Source of the DNA: Azospira sp. I13
GTDB lineage: Bacteria > Pseudomonadota > Gammaproteobacteria > Burkholderiales > Rhodocyclaceae
Assembly: GCF_003112695.1 (NCBI RefSeq)
Contig: NZ_BFBP01000010.1
Location: 148,438-212,437 of the forward strand
Reading direction: 5' to 3'
Length of the DNA stretch: 64,000 nt
The first letter of the stretch is position 1. Every line of letters begins with the position of its first letter. Positions 11,004 through 18,913 of the stretch are shown in pieces. Made by a program: the position numbers and the translations under genes. The notes beneath the pieces are model-generated. The model was given only the letters and a program-made list of their open reading frames with translations, did not search any database and had not been told where the DNA came from.

Positions 11004-11039
11004 CCCCACAATTCACCACCGAACACCACGTTTCACCAC
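11004..11039 (-). promoter_or_regulatory. Four 10-bp direct repeats, candidate MraZ operator
   Basis: On the minus strand GTGGTG occurs three times and GTGGGG once, all spaced exactly 10 bp (plus-strand CACCAC at 11034, 11024, 11014 and CCCCAC at 11004). MraZ proteins are known to bind such helical-phase short direct repeats upstream of their own gene. The first repeat overlaps the -10 box of the promoter, the others lie at the start of the transcript, a position suited to repression. Function is inferred from position and period. Confidence 0.8.
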
Positions 11040-11066
11040 TTTAGTGCACCGAAAGCACAGCGTCAA
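11038..11066 (-). promoter_or_regulatory. Candidate sigma-70 promoter of the dcw cluster
   Basis: Reading the minus strand, TTGACG (11066-11061) is followed after 17 bp by TAAAGT (11043-11038). This is a 5/6 match to the -35 consensus and a 4/6 match to the -10 consensus at ideal spacing. It lies about 90 bp before the mraZ start and overlaps the MraZ repeats. No other convincing promoter is seen within the next 10 kb of tightly packed genes. Confidence 0.65.
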
Positions 11067-11155
11067 TGGGCAAATGGCATTTTTTTCTTTTGCGACAAGG
11101 GCTTACGACGCTTTCTAACGAAATTTCACAAAAAAATTTTCCTTATAAATCAATA

Positions 11156-11169
11156 TTGATACAAATCAA
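11156..11169. promoter_or_regulatory. Perfect FNR/ANR-type box
   Basis: TTGAT-ACAA-ATCAA is an exact match to the FNR/ANR consensus TTGATNNNNATCAA. It sits in an unusually AT-rich stretch (about 11075-11190) in the 437-bp gap between mraZ and rnpB. Both flanking known genes are on the minus strand, so it could act on mraZ from about -115, or drive an unseen rightward transcript. No protein-coding gene I trust begins to its right. A chance match is possible but unlikely to land in such a gap. Confidence 0.5.
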
Positions 11170-11196
11170 ATTGAAAGTACTTTATTAGGATTTGAT

Positions 11197-11212
11197 GTGC
11201 GAAATTTCGCAC
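11197..11212. other. 16-bp perfect palindrome GTGCGAAATTTCGCAC
   Basis: A perfect palindrome lies 28 bp right of the FNR-type box. It could be an operator. The rest of the gap up to rnpB (11213-11387) is GC-rich, holds a strong hairpin near 11333-11366 and no convincing gene. Confidence 0.4.
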
Positions 11213-11387
11213 ACTGGCGAGCCATGCCATTGGATTGGCCGGATTCACAGGGAGGGGAACGAGGCGATGGCGAGAACGCGGGAGGGGAATTGAACCGCTG
11301 CTGGGCCAAAACAAAATACGGGACGAACGCCAGCGGCGGCAGGCGGCCATGCCGCCCCGCCGCAGCGAAAAAACGAAAAGGGATGTG

Positions 11388-11824
11388 AAGCTGGCCGATA
11401 AGCCGGGTTCTGTAGGGCCACCGGAGCGAACCCCGGCGGCCTGGCAGCCATTCCTCTAGGCGCCGCGTTACCACGGCGCTCAAGCAACCTACCCGGGAGC
11501 AGCGCGAGCCACGCCTGATGCTCCCCTATTTGGTCTTGCTCCGAATGGGGTTTGCCGTGCCGACTGTGTCACCACAGCCGCGGTGGGCTCTTACCCCGAA
11601 CCGGCTGTCGCCGGCCCGTTCGGACCTTGCGGCCCGACCACCGTTTCACCCTTGCCTGATCTCCGGTTTGCACCGAAGCCATCGGCGGTCTGTTCTCTGT
11701 TGCACTTTCCGTCGCCTTTGCCTTGCGGCTTATAGCGCCTGGCCGTTAGCCAGCATCCCGCTCTATGGAGCCCGGACTTTCCTCCCGGCACCCGAAGGCA
11801 CCCGGCGGCTGCCTGGCCAGCTTC
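11388..11824 (-). ncRNA. rnpB: RNase P RNA, bacterial class A (M1 RNA)
   Basis: This is the catalytic RNA of RNase P, which matures tRNA 5' ends. On the minus strand the conserved 5' core GAGGAAAGTCCGGGCTCC is followed by a CAACAGAGAACAGACCGCC-like block, GGTAAGGGTGAAACGG, a CCCGGGTAGGTTGCTTGAG-like block, and the 3' core AACCCGGCTTATCGGCCAGC. The 5' GAAGCTGGCC and the 3' GGCCAGCTTC pair as helix P2 and were used to set the ends. The length of about 437 nt is longer than the 377 nt of E. coli, probably through larger variable helices. Ends are accurate to within several bases. Confidence 0.95.
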
Positions 11825-11833
11825 ACCCCGCCA

Positions 11834-12661
11834 TTATACGGGCTTGGCGCGGCGCCCCGGACGGAATTGCCAGGTATCGTCGTAATAAAGGGGATCCTCA
11901 TTGTCCGGCGTCACACCGGGCAAGCCCAACAACGGCAAAGGTTGCAGCTCCCGGGGCACGCCGTGGCGGCCGGCGGCCAGCTCCCCGGCCAGACGTCCAT
12001 CGAGAGCCGCCAGATCGCCCCGATCCACCGACGCCAGTTCCGCCGGGGTCACCTCATACAACACCGCCTTGGCAGTCAGGCCGCGGAAGGGACGGAGCAG
12101 GGATTCATAGGTGGCATGGCCAAAAATCACCACCCGCAGGGCTGTCGCCAGATCGGCCCGGCGCTCCAGGAACAGGGGCTTCCAGGCGAAATCCTGCAGC
12201 AACTGCAGCAGGGAGGGATCGGTGGATAACACCAGGGCGCCGCACTCGTCGAAATGGGTCATGGCATCCCGGGCATCGCCCCGGGGCCCGCCCTGGGCAT
12301 GGGGACTGCCATCGCCGGGAGTTGCTGCCAGGACCTGCAAGTGGCGGCCATTGATGGCCTGTTTGCTGCGGGGGAAGGCACACCAGACCAGGGCATTGAA
12401 GAAGTCATGCCAGTTGTCGGGCCGGGTTTCCACTTGGCCGTTATGGCCGATGCGGGCCTCGTAGCCCAGGCCGTCGTCCTGGGGCGGGGGAAAACTGAGG
12501 GGGCGGCCGGTGGCGGAACACAAGCCCAGATCGGCCGCCAGCCGGGACAATCCCGCCAGGGCCGCGGCATCCGGCGCCGCCGGCCAAGGCGGATCAAGAC
12601 GTTCCAGCCACGGGGCCAGGGGCTGGAACAGGGGATTGGCGTAGGGCGCCGGAAAACTCAC
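11834..12661 (-). CDS. DUF3025 family protein
   Basis: This 275-aa protein of unknown function matches what I know of the DUF3025 family: it starts VSFPAPYANPLFQPLAPWL and contains the conserved block DNWHDFFNALVWCAFPRSKQAIN around residues 90-112, then a DECGALVLS segment. No signal peptide or membrane segment is seen, so it is likely cytoplasmic. The GTG start at 12661 overlaps the stop of the lipoprotein gene by four bases (GTGA), which supports both the start and co-transcription. It ends ten bases before the rnpB 5' end. The frame remains open upstream, but that part is only an antisense of frame overlap with the lipoprotein. Confidence 0.8.
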   Translation of the reverse strand: MSFPAPYANPLFQPLAPWLERLDPPWPAAPDAAALAGLSRLAADLGLCSATGRPLSFPPPQDDGLGYEARIGHNGQVETRPDNWHDFFNALVWCAFPRSKQAINGRHLQVLAATPGDGSPHAQGGPRGDARDAMTHFDECGALVLSTDPSLLQLLQDFAWKPLFLERRADLATALRVVIFGHATYESLLRPFRGLTAKAVLYEVTPAELASVDRGDLAALDGRLAGELAAGRHGVPRELQPLPLLGLPGVTPDNEDPLYYDDTWQFRPGRRAKPV

Positions 12662-13134
12662 TGCTGCGGGGCGGCGGCCGCCGTGGCTCCGGCCGGCGCA
12701 GCGGCCTCGGGCGCCGCCACTGGCTTGGGCTCCGGCGTGAAGACGAATTTGTCGTCCTTCTCCTCGAATACGCCGACCTTGTCGCCCAACCCTTCCTGGG
12801 GGGCGGCTTCGAGCTTCTGGAAGCCCTTGCAGGTCTGGGTTTCGGTCAGGAAGTAGGCATTCCCCACCTTCAACACGAAAGTGCCGGGACCCGGCTGCCA
12901 CAGTTCCACCTTGCTCTGCCGGGGGGCCTGGCGCAGCTCATGGATGCGCTGGCACTCGGGCAGACGGGCAGCAATGACGGAAAACTTCACCGTCTTTTCC
13001 CAGAAGAAATTCTGCTCCCGGGTCACGCTGATGGCGTGTTCCCGGCCGTCGATGCGGTAGGCGGCAGCATCGTTAATGCAGCCGGCCAGAAAAGGCAGTG
13101 CCAACAGGGGCAGGAGCAGCAGGGGCTTCTTCAT
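12658..13134 (-). CDS. Small outer-membrane-type lipoprotein, hypothetical
   Basis: A 158-aa protein with a clear lipoprotein signal: MKKP, a leucine-rich core, and the lipobox LAGC, giving a lipidated cysteine at residue 19 followed by INDAAAY. The mature part is basic to mixed and contains a single second cysteine in a TCKGF context; the C-terminal 30 residues are low-complexity Pro/Ala. I chose the ATG at 13134, nine bases after GAGG; an ATG at 13143 is possible. I recognise no family. It is followed with overlap by the DUF3025 gene and preceded by pyrC 29 bp upstream, so all three may be one operon. Confidence 0.75.
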   Translation of the reverse strand: MKKPLLLLPLLALPFLAGCINDAAAYRIDGREHAISVTREQNFFWEKTVKFSVIAARLPECQRIHELRQAPRQSKVELWQPGPGTFVLKVGNAYFLTETQTCKGFQKLEAAPQEGLGDKVGVFEEKDDKFVFTPEPKPVAAPEAAAPAGATAAAAPQQ

Positions 13135-13163
13135 GAGAGGCATCCTCGCGGAAAAAAGAAGGT

Positions 13164-14198
13164 TCAGGCGACGAAAGTCCAGGGCAGGGTCTCGCCGGCC
13201 CGCAGGGGGGTCAGGGTCTCGCCGCTCAGGTAGGGCAGGCTGGCCGGCACGGCCTGGGCCTTCTTTTCCAGGGTGACCTTGCCGGTATTGCGGGGCAAAC
13301 CGTAGAAGTCGGGGCCGTGGAAGCTGGCGAAGCCTTCCAGCTTGTCCAGGGCGCCAGCGTTGTCGAAGGCTTCGGCGTACAGCTCCAGGGCGTGCAGGCC
13401 GGTGTAGCAGCCGGCGCAGCCGCAGGCCGCCTCCTTGGCGCCGGTGGCGTGGGGAGCGGAATCGGTGCCGAGGAAGAACTTGGCGCTGCCGGAGGTGGCC
13501 GCCTGGACCAGGGCCTGGCGATGGGTTTCGCGCTTGAGCACCGGCAGGCAGTACCAATGGGGACGAACGCCGCCCTGGAAGATGGCGTTGCGGTTGTAGA
13601 GCAGGTGATGGGCGGTGATGGTGGCGCCGATGTTGGCGCCGCTCTCGGCGACAAAGGCCGCCGCATCGGCGGTGGTGATGTGCTCGAAGACCACCTTGAG
13701 GCCGGGGAAGTCCTTCAGCAGGGGAATCATCACGGTGTCGATGAAGGCCTTTTCCCGGTCGAAGAGGTCGATAGCGGGATCGGTGACTTCGCCGTGCACC
13801 AGCAGGGGCAGGCCCCGCTTTTCCATCTCGGCCAGGGCGGCCTTGCACTTGCCCAGGTCGGTGACGCCGGCGTCGGAATTGGTGGTGGCCCCGGCGGGGT
13901 ACAGCTTCACCGCCTTGACGAAGCCGGAAGCCACGGCGGCGGCGATTTCAGCGGCCGGAGTGTTGTCCGTCAGGTACAGGGTCATCAGGGGCTCGAAGCT
14001 CATGCCGGCCGGCAGGGCGGCGAGGATGCGCTGGCGGTAGGCGGCGGCCTGTTCCACCGTGGTCACCGGCGGCTTCAGGTTGGGCATGACGATGGCCCGG
14101 GCGAACTGGCGGGCGGAATGGGGCAGCACGGCGGCCAGGGCTTCGCCGTCGCGCAGGTGCAGGTGCCAGTCGTCGGGGCGGGTGAGGGTGATTTGCAT
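13164..14198 (-). CDS. pyrC: PyrC, dihydroorotase (type II, short form)
   Basis: Dihydroorotase closes carbamoyl aspartate to dihydroorotate in pyrimidine synthesis. The 344-aa product begins [18 protein letters not shown]; the HLHLR zinc ligands are at residues 12-16, followed by [10 protein letters not shown], the later histidines in the VFEHITT and TAHHLLYNR blocks, and the catalytic aspartate in GTDSAPH. This is the 340-350-aa E. coli-like class. I start at the ATG at 14198 because homology begins there; a TTG at 14213 has a slightly better upstream AAGG and cannot be ruled out. Confidence 0.95.
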   Translation of the reverse strand: MQITLTRPDDWHLHLRDGEALAAVLPHSARQFARAIVMPNLKPPVTTVEQAAAYRQRILAALPAGMSFEPLMTLYLTDNTPAAEIAAAVASGFVKAVKLYPAGATTNSDAGVTDLGKCKAALAEMEKRGLPLLVHGEVTDPAIDLFDREKAFIDTVMIPLLKDFPGLKVVFEHITTADAAAFVAESGANIGATITAHHLLYNRNAIFQGGVRPHWYCLPVLKRETHRQALVQAATSGSAKFFLGTDSAPHATGAKEAACGCAGCYTGLHALELYAEAFDNAGALDKLEGFASFHGPDFYGLPRNTGKVTLEKKAQAVPASLPYLSGETLTPLRAGETLPWTFVA

Positions 14199-14254
14199 GG
14201 AAGTTATTCGCAAAAGCGCCTTGCGGCAGATAAATGCAATTTTAACTGCCGCCC

Positions 14255-14283
14255 TGCCCCACTGTCTGTAAACAGTTGGGGCA
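14255..14283. other. Inverted repeat / hairpin between rsmI and pyrC
   Basis: TGCCCCACTGT and ACAGTTGGGGCA form an 11-bp stem with one bulge and a six-base loop. No T-run follows on the minus strand, so it is not a standard terminator; it may be a processing or attenuation hairpin before pyrC. Confidence 0.4.
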
Positions 14284-14358
14284 AGGGCGACAGCGGCGGC
14301 CGTCGCAGTCAGCCATCACAGCCGCCACAGGCAGCAGACGTTGGCCGGCGGCCATGGC

Positions 14359-15201
14359 TTAGCCAGCGTCCTTGAGGGCCAGGGCCTTCTGGTACAGCTC
14401 GTTCTTGGAAGCCCCGGTGATTTCCGCGGCCAGCTTGGCGCACTGCTTCACCGGCAGCCCTTCGCCCAGCAGCAGCTTGAGGACGCGCTCGCCGGCGCCG
14501 TCGTCGGAACCTTCCGGTGCGGCCTCCACCAGCAGCACGAATTCGCCGCGCTGGCGGTTGCTGTCGGCCTTCAGCCATTCCAGGGCCTCCCCCAGGGGGC
14601 AGGCGTGGATGCTTTCGAAGAGCTTGGTCAACTCCCGGGCAAAGACGATGGTGCGCTCGGGACCGAAGACGGCGGCCAGGGCCTCCACCGATTCCAGCAC
14701 CCGGTGAGGCGCTTCGTAGAAGACCAGGCTGTAGGGCAGCGCCGCCAGGGCCTCCAGCTCCTTCTGGCGTTGCCCGGCCTTGGTGGGCAGGAAGCCATAG
14801 AAGAGGAAATGGGGCGCCATCAGGCCGGAGGCGGAGAGGGCCGTCACCGCGGCGCAGGCGCCGGGCAGGGGTACCACCTTGAAGCCCGCCTCCCGCACCC
14901 GGGCGACGATGCGGGCGCCGGGGTCGGAAACCGCCGGCGTGCCGGCGTCGGAAATGAGAGCCACGGCCTCGCCGGCCGCCAGCTTGTCGATGACGCCCTG
15001 AGCCGCCTGTTCCTCATTGTGCTGGTGGGCCGGCAGCAGGCGGGCGCTGCTGCCGAAATGGCGCAGCAGGGGCTGGCTGTGGCGGGTGTCCTCGGCGGCC
15101 ACCCAGGGCACGGCCTTGAGCACTTCCACCGCCCGCAGGCTCATGTCCTGGAGATTCCCCAGGGGCGTGGGGACCACATACAATGCTGATTCTATTGTCA
15201 T
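14359..15201 (-). CDS. rsmI: RsmI, 16S rRNA 2'-O-ribose C1402 methyltransferase
   Basis: RsmI methylates the 2'-OH of C1402 in 16S rRNA, the same nucleotide that RsmH (also in this window) methylates on the base. The 280-aa protein starts MTIESALYVVPTPLGNLQDMS; the ATG at 15201 was chosen because this is the family N-terminus. Further motifs are AAEDTRHSQPLLRHFG, LISDAGTPAVSDPG near residue 85, and FYEAPHRVLES, all typical of this tetrapyrrole-methylase-fold family. It is divergent from yraN with only 20 bp between start codons, an arrangement found in many proteobacteria. Confidence 0.95.
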   Translation of the reverse strand: MTIESALYVVPTPLGNLQDMSLRAVEVLKAVPWVAAEDTRHSQPLLRHFGSSARLLPAHQHNEEQAAQGVIDKLAAGEAVALISDAGTPAVSDPGARIVARVREAGFKVVPLPGACAAVTALSASGLMAPHFLFYGFLPTKAGQRQKELEALAALPYSLVFYEAPHRVLESVEALAAVFGPERTIVFARELTKLFESIHACPLGEALEWLKADSNRQRGEFVLLVEAAPEGSDDGAGERVLKLLLGEGLPVKQCAKLAAEITGASKNELYQKALALKDAG

Positions 15202-15221
15202 TAAAACTCGCGAGCGGGGCC

Positions 15222-15626
15222 ATGAAGACAGGCGCCAAAGATACCACGACCACCCCAGCCGCCCCGGCCGGCAGCTCGCGCCAGGCCGACGGACAGCTGG
15301 CCGAAGCCCGGGTCGCAGCACACCTGGAACGCCAGGGCCTGAAGATCCTGGCCCGCAACTACCGGGTCAAGGGCGGGGAGATCGACATCGTCGCCCGGGA
15401 GGGCAAGACCACGGTGTTCGTCGAAGTGCGCCTGCGCCGTAACGATGCCTTCGGCGGCGCCGCCGCCAGCATCACCCGCAGCAAGCAGCAACGCCTCATT
15501 CTCGCCGCCCGGCACTGGCTGCAGGCCCACGGCGAAACACCCTGCCGGTTCGACTGCCTGCTGCTGGAAGGCCGGGCGGCAGACGCGCCCATCACGTGGC
15601 TGCGGGATGCTTTCAGTGCGGATTAA
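15222..15626 (+). CDS. yraN: YraN, UPF0102 endonuclease-like protein
   Basis: A 134-aa member of the UPF0102/YraN family, which has a restriction-endonuclease-like (Holliday-junction-resolvase) fold but no settled function. The nuclease-type core is visible: GEIDIVAREGKTTVFVEVRLR around residues 57-77, containing the acidic/E-x-K-like signature, after AEARVAAHLERQGLKILARN. The ATG at 15222 follows GAGCGGGG; a longer version from 15183 would overlap the rsmI start region. It is divergent from rsmI, its usual neighbour, and overlaps the next gene slightly. Confidence 0.9.
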   Translation: MKTGAKDTTTTPAAPAGSSRQADGQLAEARVAAHLERQGLKILARNYRVKGGEIDIVAREGKTTVFVEVRLRRNDAFGGAAASITRSKQQRLILAARHWLQAHGETPCRFDCLLLEGRAADAPITWLRDAFSAD

Positions 15627-16146
15627 GGGAAGCCTCCCAACGCCCCCGCGGGCGCCACTTCCGGCGGCCGGGCGGCCTACGCGCCTCTCCCCAAGATGGG
15701 ACCCGAGGTTGGCCCCGACGTTGCCCCTACTCCTGAGCGCCCTCCTCCTGCCCGTGTTCGCCTGGAGCGACGAGGCACCGGCTACCGCCGCCATCGCAGA
15801 AGCCACCACCAACAACGCCCCGGCCCCGCCCCGGGCCGCGGTGCGCATGTTGGTGCAAAGCTCGCCCCTGGCCGGCAGCCAGTATTACGGGGCCGACACC
15901 CTGTGGGCGGCCATGGCGACGGGAGACGCCCTGACCCTGCACCGGGAGCCGGAGAATCCCCACGATTCCCGGGCGGTGCGGGTGGAATGGCGGGGCGCCA
16001 AGCTGGGCTACCTGCCGCGCCGGGAAAATGCCGCCGTCGCCGCGGCCATGGATCGGGGTGAGGCCCTGGAGGCCCGCATCAGCCGCCTGACCCGCCACGC
16101 CAATCCCTGGCGGCGGGTGGAAGTGCAGGTGTGGGTGCGGCTCTAG
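15616..16146 (+). CDS. Exported HIRAN-domain protein
   Basis: The product (176 aa from a GTG at 15616; a TTG at 15709 would give 145 aa) has a hydrophobic stretch LPLLLSALLLPVFAWSDEA that looks like a signal peptide with cleavage after WS, then a C-terminal HIRAN domain: FxG-like LAGSQYYGAD, LTLHREPENPHDSRAVRVEW and KLGYLPRREN, with the conserved N-P-x-D-x-x-A-V core. HIRAN domains are best known as DNA-end binders in helicases and nucleases, so a secreted stand-alone version is curious. Start is uncertain. It probably shares the yraN transcript. Confidence 0.7.
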   Translation: MRIKGSLPTPPRAPLPAAGRPTRLSPRWDPRLAPTLPLLLSALLLPVFAWSDEAPATAAIAEATTNNAPAPPRAAVRMLVQSSPLAGSQYYGADTLWAAMATGDALTLHREPENPHDSRAVRVEWRGAKLGYLPRRENAAVAAAMDRGEALEARISRLTRHANPWRRVEVQVWVRL

Positions 16147-16189
16147 GGCCGACCGGGACTGCGTCCCTGCCCCTCCACCGACATGCCCG

Positions 16190-16294
16190 GAGAGGCAAGC
16201 AGGACGCCATTCTTCACCCCACCACCCCGGAATACCGCACCCCTATTGCTGCTCAGGGCAGGCCTGAACCCAAGCCCCGCCCTGCTTGCCTCTC
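16190..16294. repeat. Perfect 14-bp inverted repeat flanking 77 bp
   Basis: GAGAGGCAAGCAGG (16190-16203) and its exact complement CCTGCTTGCCTCTC (16281-16294) bracket a 77-bp spacer in the gap between the HIRAN gene and the tyrS terminator. No target-site duplication is evident. It may be a miniature inverted-repeat element remnant or a long-range RNA stem. Confidence 0.5.
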
Positions 16295-16305
16295 CAGCCT
16301 CCGCC

Positions 16306-16349
16306 AAAGAAAAGGGCACAGCATCACCCTCTCGGTGACCGCTGTGCCC
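16306..16349 (-). terminator. Rho-independent terminator of tyrS
   Basis: On the minus strand GGGCACAGC pairs with GCTGTGCCC, with an additional GTCACC/GGTGAT inner stem, and is followed directly by TTTTCTTT. It begins 29 bp after the tyrS stop codon. Confidence 0.9.
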
Positions 16350-16377
16350 TGTGAGGCTAACGGGGCTTAAACGGACG

Positions 16378-17652
16378 TCAGATCCAGCGCACCAGCCCGT
16401 ACTGCTTCTTGCCCCGGCGCAGGATGGTGAAGCGGCCGAAGAGGCGCTCGCCATCGCCGATCTGGTGCTCGATGCCATCCACCTTGTTGCCGTTGATGGC
16501 CACGCTGCCGCTCTGGATGAAGGTGCGAGCTTCGGACTTGGATTTGGCCAGGTTGGCCGCCACCAGGGCGTCGATCAGGCCGCCCTGGGCGGATTCGATG
16601 GACACACCGGGCATACCATCCTGGGCCAGTTGTTCCAGATCGTTTTCGGTGAGGGAAGCCAGCTCGCCGGAGAACAGGCACTGGGAAATGCGCTGGGCGG
16701 CCTGGAGGGCCTCGTCACCATGCACCAGGCGGGTGGCTTCCTCGGCCAGGATGCGCTGGGCCTCGGGCTTGCCGCCGCTGGCCTTGTCGGCGGCTTCGAT
16801 TTCGTCGATGCGGGCCACGGGCAGGAAGGTAAAGAACTTGAGGAACTTGTAGACGTCCGCGTCGCTGGTGTTGAGCCAGAACTGGTAGAAGGCGTAGGGG
16901 GAGGTCTTCTTCGGGTCGAGCCAGACGGCGCCGGATTCGGTCTTGCCGAACTTGGTGCCATCGGCCTTGGTGATCAGGGGCACGGTCATGCCGTACACCT
17001 GCTGCTGGTGCAGGCGGCGGGTCAGGTCGGTGCCGGCGACGATGTTGCCCCACTGGTCGGAGCCGCCCACCTGGAGGATGCAGCCGAAACGCTTGTACAG
17101 CTCGGCGAAGTCGTAGCCCTGCAGCAGCGCGTAGGAGAACTCGGTGTAGGAGATGCCCTGGTCTTCCCGCTCCAGGCGCTGCTGCACCGATTCCTTCTTG
17201 ATCATGGCGTTCACCGAGAAGTGCTTGCCGATGTCGCGCAGGAATTCCAGGCAGTTCATGCCGCTGAACCAGTCGTAATTGTTGGCCATGCGGGCGGCGT
17301 TGGCGCCGTCGAACTTCAAGAAGGGCATCACCTGGCCGCGAATCTTCTCGACCCAGGTGGCGATCACGTCGGGGGTGTTGAGCTTGCGCTCGGTGGCCTT
17401 GAAGCTGGGGTCGCCGATCATGCCGGTGGCGCCGCCCACCAGGGCGATGGGCTTGTGGCCGGCTTCCTGGAAGCGCTTCAAAATCAGCACCGGCACCAGG
17501 TGGCCCAGGTGCAGGCTGTCGGCGGTGGGGTCAAAGCCGCAATAGAGGGTCACCGACTCCTGGGTCAGCAGTTGATCGAGCGCCTGGGCGTCGGTCAGTT
17601 GGGCGATGAGCCCACGATCGTGCAGATCCTGGATGAGGGGGGACTTGTACAT
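16378..17652 (-). CDS. tyrS: TyrS, tyrosyl-tRNA synthetase
   Basis: TyrS charges tRNA-Tyr. The 424-aa class I synthetase has the HIGH-type motif in DSLHLGHL near residue 45, GFDPTADS before it, the KMSKS-type motif KFGKT (residues 231-235 region) and a C-terminal S4 RNA-binding domain (residues 355-415, with [21 protein letters not shown]). I start at the ATG at 17652, which begins [10 protein letters not shown] and has GGAG about nine bases upstream, rather than an in-frame codon at 17703. The presence of the KFGKT form and the insert pattern suggests the TyrZ-like subclass, but this is not decisive. Confidence 0.95.
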   Translation of the reverse strand: MYKSPLIQDLHDRGLIAQLTDAQALDQLLTQESVTLYCGFDPTADSLHLGHLVPVLILKRFQEAGHKPIALVGGATGMIGDPSFKATERKLNTPDVIATWVEKIRGQVMPFLKFDGANAARMANNYDWFSGMNCLEFLRDIGKHFSVNAMIKKESVQQRLEREDQGISYTEFSYALLQGYDFAELYKRFGCILQVGGSDQWGNIVAGTDLTRRLHQQQVYGMTVPLITKADGTKFGKTESGAVWLDPKKTSPYAFYQFWLNTSDADVYKFLKFFTFLPVARIDEIEAADKASGGKPEAQRILAEEATRLVHGDEALQAAQRISQCLFSGELASLTENDLEQLAQDGMPGVSIESAQGGLIDALVAANLAKSKSEARTFIQSGSVAINGNKVDGIEHQIGDGERLFGRFTILRRGKKQYGLVRWI

Positions 17653-17897
17653 TGGCTTGATCTCCGGGGCAGAACCGGCGGCCTCCGCACATGGGGCCGC
17701 CAAAAGACCGGGGATTTTACCAGAGCCGGCGCCATGCTCCGGCCCCGCGCCTTTGAGAAACCGTCGAAGTAGCCGGCCGCCGGGCCGGATACCGGGCAGG
17801 CACTAGCCCGCCGGAGGCCGGAAAGGCCCGAGGCAAGAAAAATGGGGAAGACCCGGGCGGCAAGCCGGGACCGGCGTACCGCCCCGGCCGGCCAGAC

Positions 17898-18725
17898 TCA
17901 GGCGGCCTTGAGGGATTTGCGGTAGCGGCTCAGGTCCTGCACCGTCTCGAAGGTCTGGTCGAAGAGGCTGGAGAGGTTGCGCAGAATGCCGCCCACCACC
18001 CGGGCTTCCCAGGTCTTGTCGAAGCAGATCTGGGTATCGAGCCAGCGTTCCAGCCACTCCGGGTCCGGCAGGCGGCTTTGCACCGTGTCGTTGGGGAAGA
18101 GGCTCTGGTTCACGTGCAGGTTGGTGGGGTGCAAGGGCTTGCCGGAACGGCCACTGGCGGCCATCAGCATGCCCAGCTTGGCGAAGGCGGCCCGGGCGCT
18201 GTCGCCGAACTTGTCGATGGCCCGCTTCATGTACTTGAGATAGGCACCGCCGTGGCGGGCTTCATCCCGGGAAATGTGGTCGTAGATGGCCTTGATCACC
18301 GGCTCGGTATGCCACTCGCTGGCCCGGCGGTACCACTGGGTCAGGCGCACTTCGCCGCAGAAATGCAGCATCAGGGTTTCCAGGGGCGGAGCCGGATCAA
18401 ACTCGAAGCGCACGGCGTGCAGTTCTTCCTCCGTCGGCACCAGCTCGGGGCGGAAGCGGCGCAGGTATTCCTGCAGCACCAGGGAGTGCTTCTGCTCTTC
18501 ATAGAACCAGATGGACATGAAGGCGGAGAAGTCGGAATCGTCCTGGTTGTCCCGCAGGAACATCTCGGTGGCGGGCAGGGCGGACCATTCGGTAATGGCG
18601 TTCATCTTGATGGTGAGGGCCTGCTCGTCGGAGAGCAGGCTGCCGTCGAACTGGTCCCAGGGAATGTCGTCGGCCATGTTCCAGCGGGCTTTTTCCAGGC
18701 TGGTGAAGAGTTCCGGGTAGAGCAT
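17898..18725 (-). CDS. Ferritin-like di-iron protein, acyl-ACP desaturase-type
   Basis: A 275-aa soluble helical protein. Two carboxylate-bridged di-iron motifs can be seen: EEQKH (ExxH) at about residue 98-102 and DEARH (ExxH) near residue 180, with a further glutamate in HFCGEVRLTQW between them. This layout is that of ferritin-like and acyl-ACP-desaturase-type proteins, common in betaproteobacteria as ferritin-like domain proteins of unknown substrate. The start MLYPELF was chosen at 18725 as the first conserved segment; the upstream SD is weak. Neighbours are tyrS (same strand, 245 bp away) and a divergent glutathione peroxidase, hinting weakly at a redox role. Confidence 0.75.
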   Translation of the reverse strand: MLYPELFTSLEKARWNMADDIPWDQFDGSLLSDEQALTIKMNAITEWSALPATEMFLRDNQDDSDFSAFMSIWFYEEQKHSLVLQEYLRRFRPELVPTEEELHAVRFEFDPAPPLETLMLHFCGEVRLTQWYRRASEWHTEPVIKAIYDHISRDEARHGGAYLKYMKRAIDKFGDSARAAFAKLGMLMAASGRSGKPLHPTNLHVNQSLFPNDTVQSRLPDPEWLERWLDTQICFDKTWEARVVGGILRNLSSLFDQTFETVQDLSRYRKSLKAA

Positions 18726-18913
18726 TTTGTAGTTTCTCTGTGGGAGTTGGGGGCGCGCAGCTAGAGACAGCGAAGGCCGAGCGCGGTTCCCTGTTTTTTT
18801 GCACTGCATCAGGCCCCGCCCCGGCCCCCGGCGGGAACCAGGAGCCCCCGCCCGCTGTCTTGAGAAGGCCGGGCCATGGCCTGGAACGACTTTGCCGCCC
18901 GCCCGGAGATGCC

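Noticed and set aside
11197..11388. A 63-codon plus-strand frame starting with GTG inside the 16-bp palindrome
   Set aside because: No SD, odd composition with many Arg and Gly, and no family. I kept only the regulatory observations in this gap.
11518..12354. A 278-codon plus-strand frame across rnpB and the DUF3025 gene
   Set aside because: It crosses the RNase P RNA gene and the antisense of a better-supported protein, and its sequence is low-complexity Arg/Pro/Gly.
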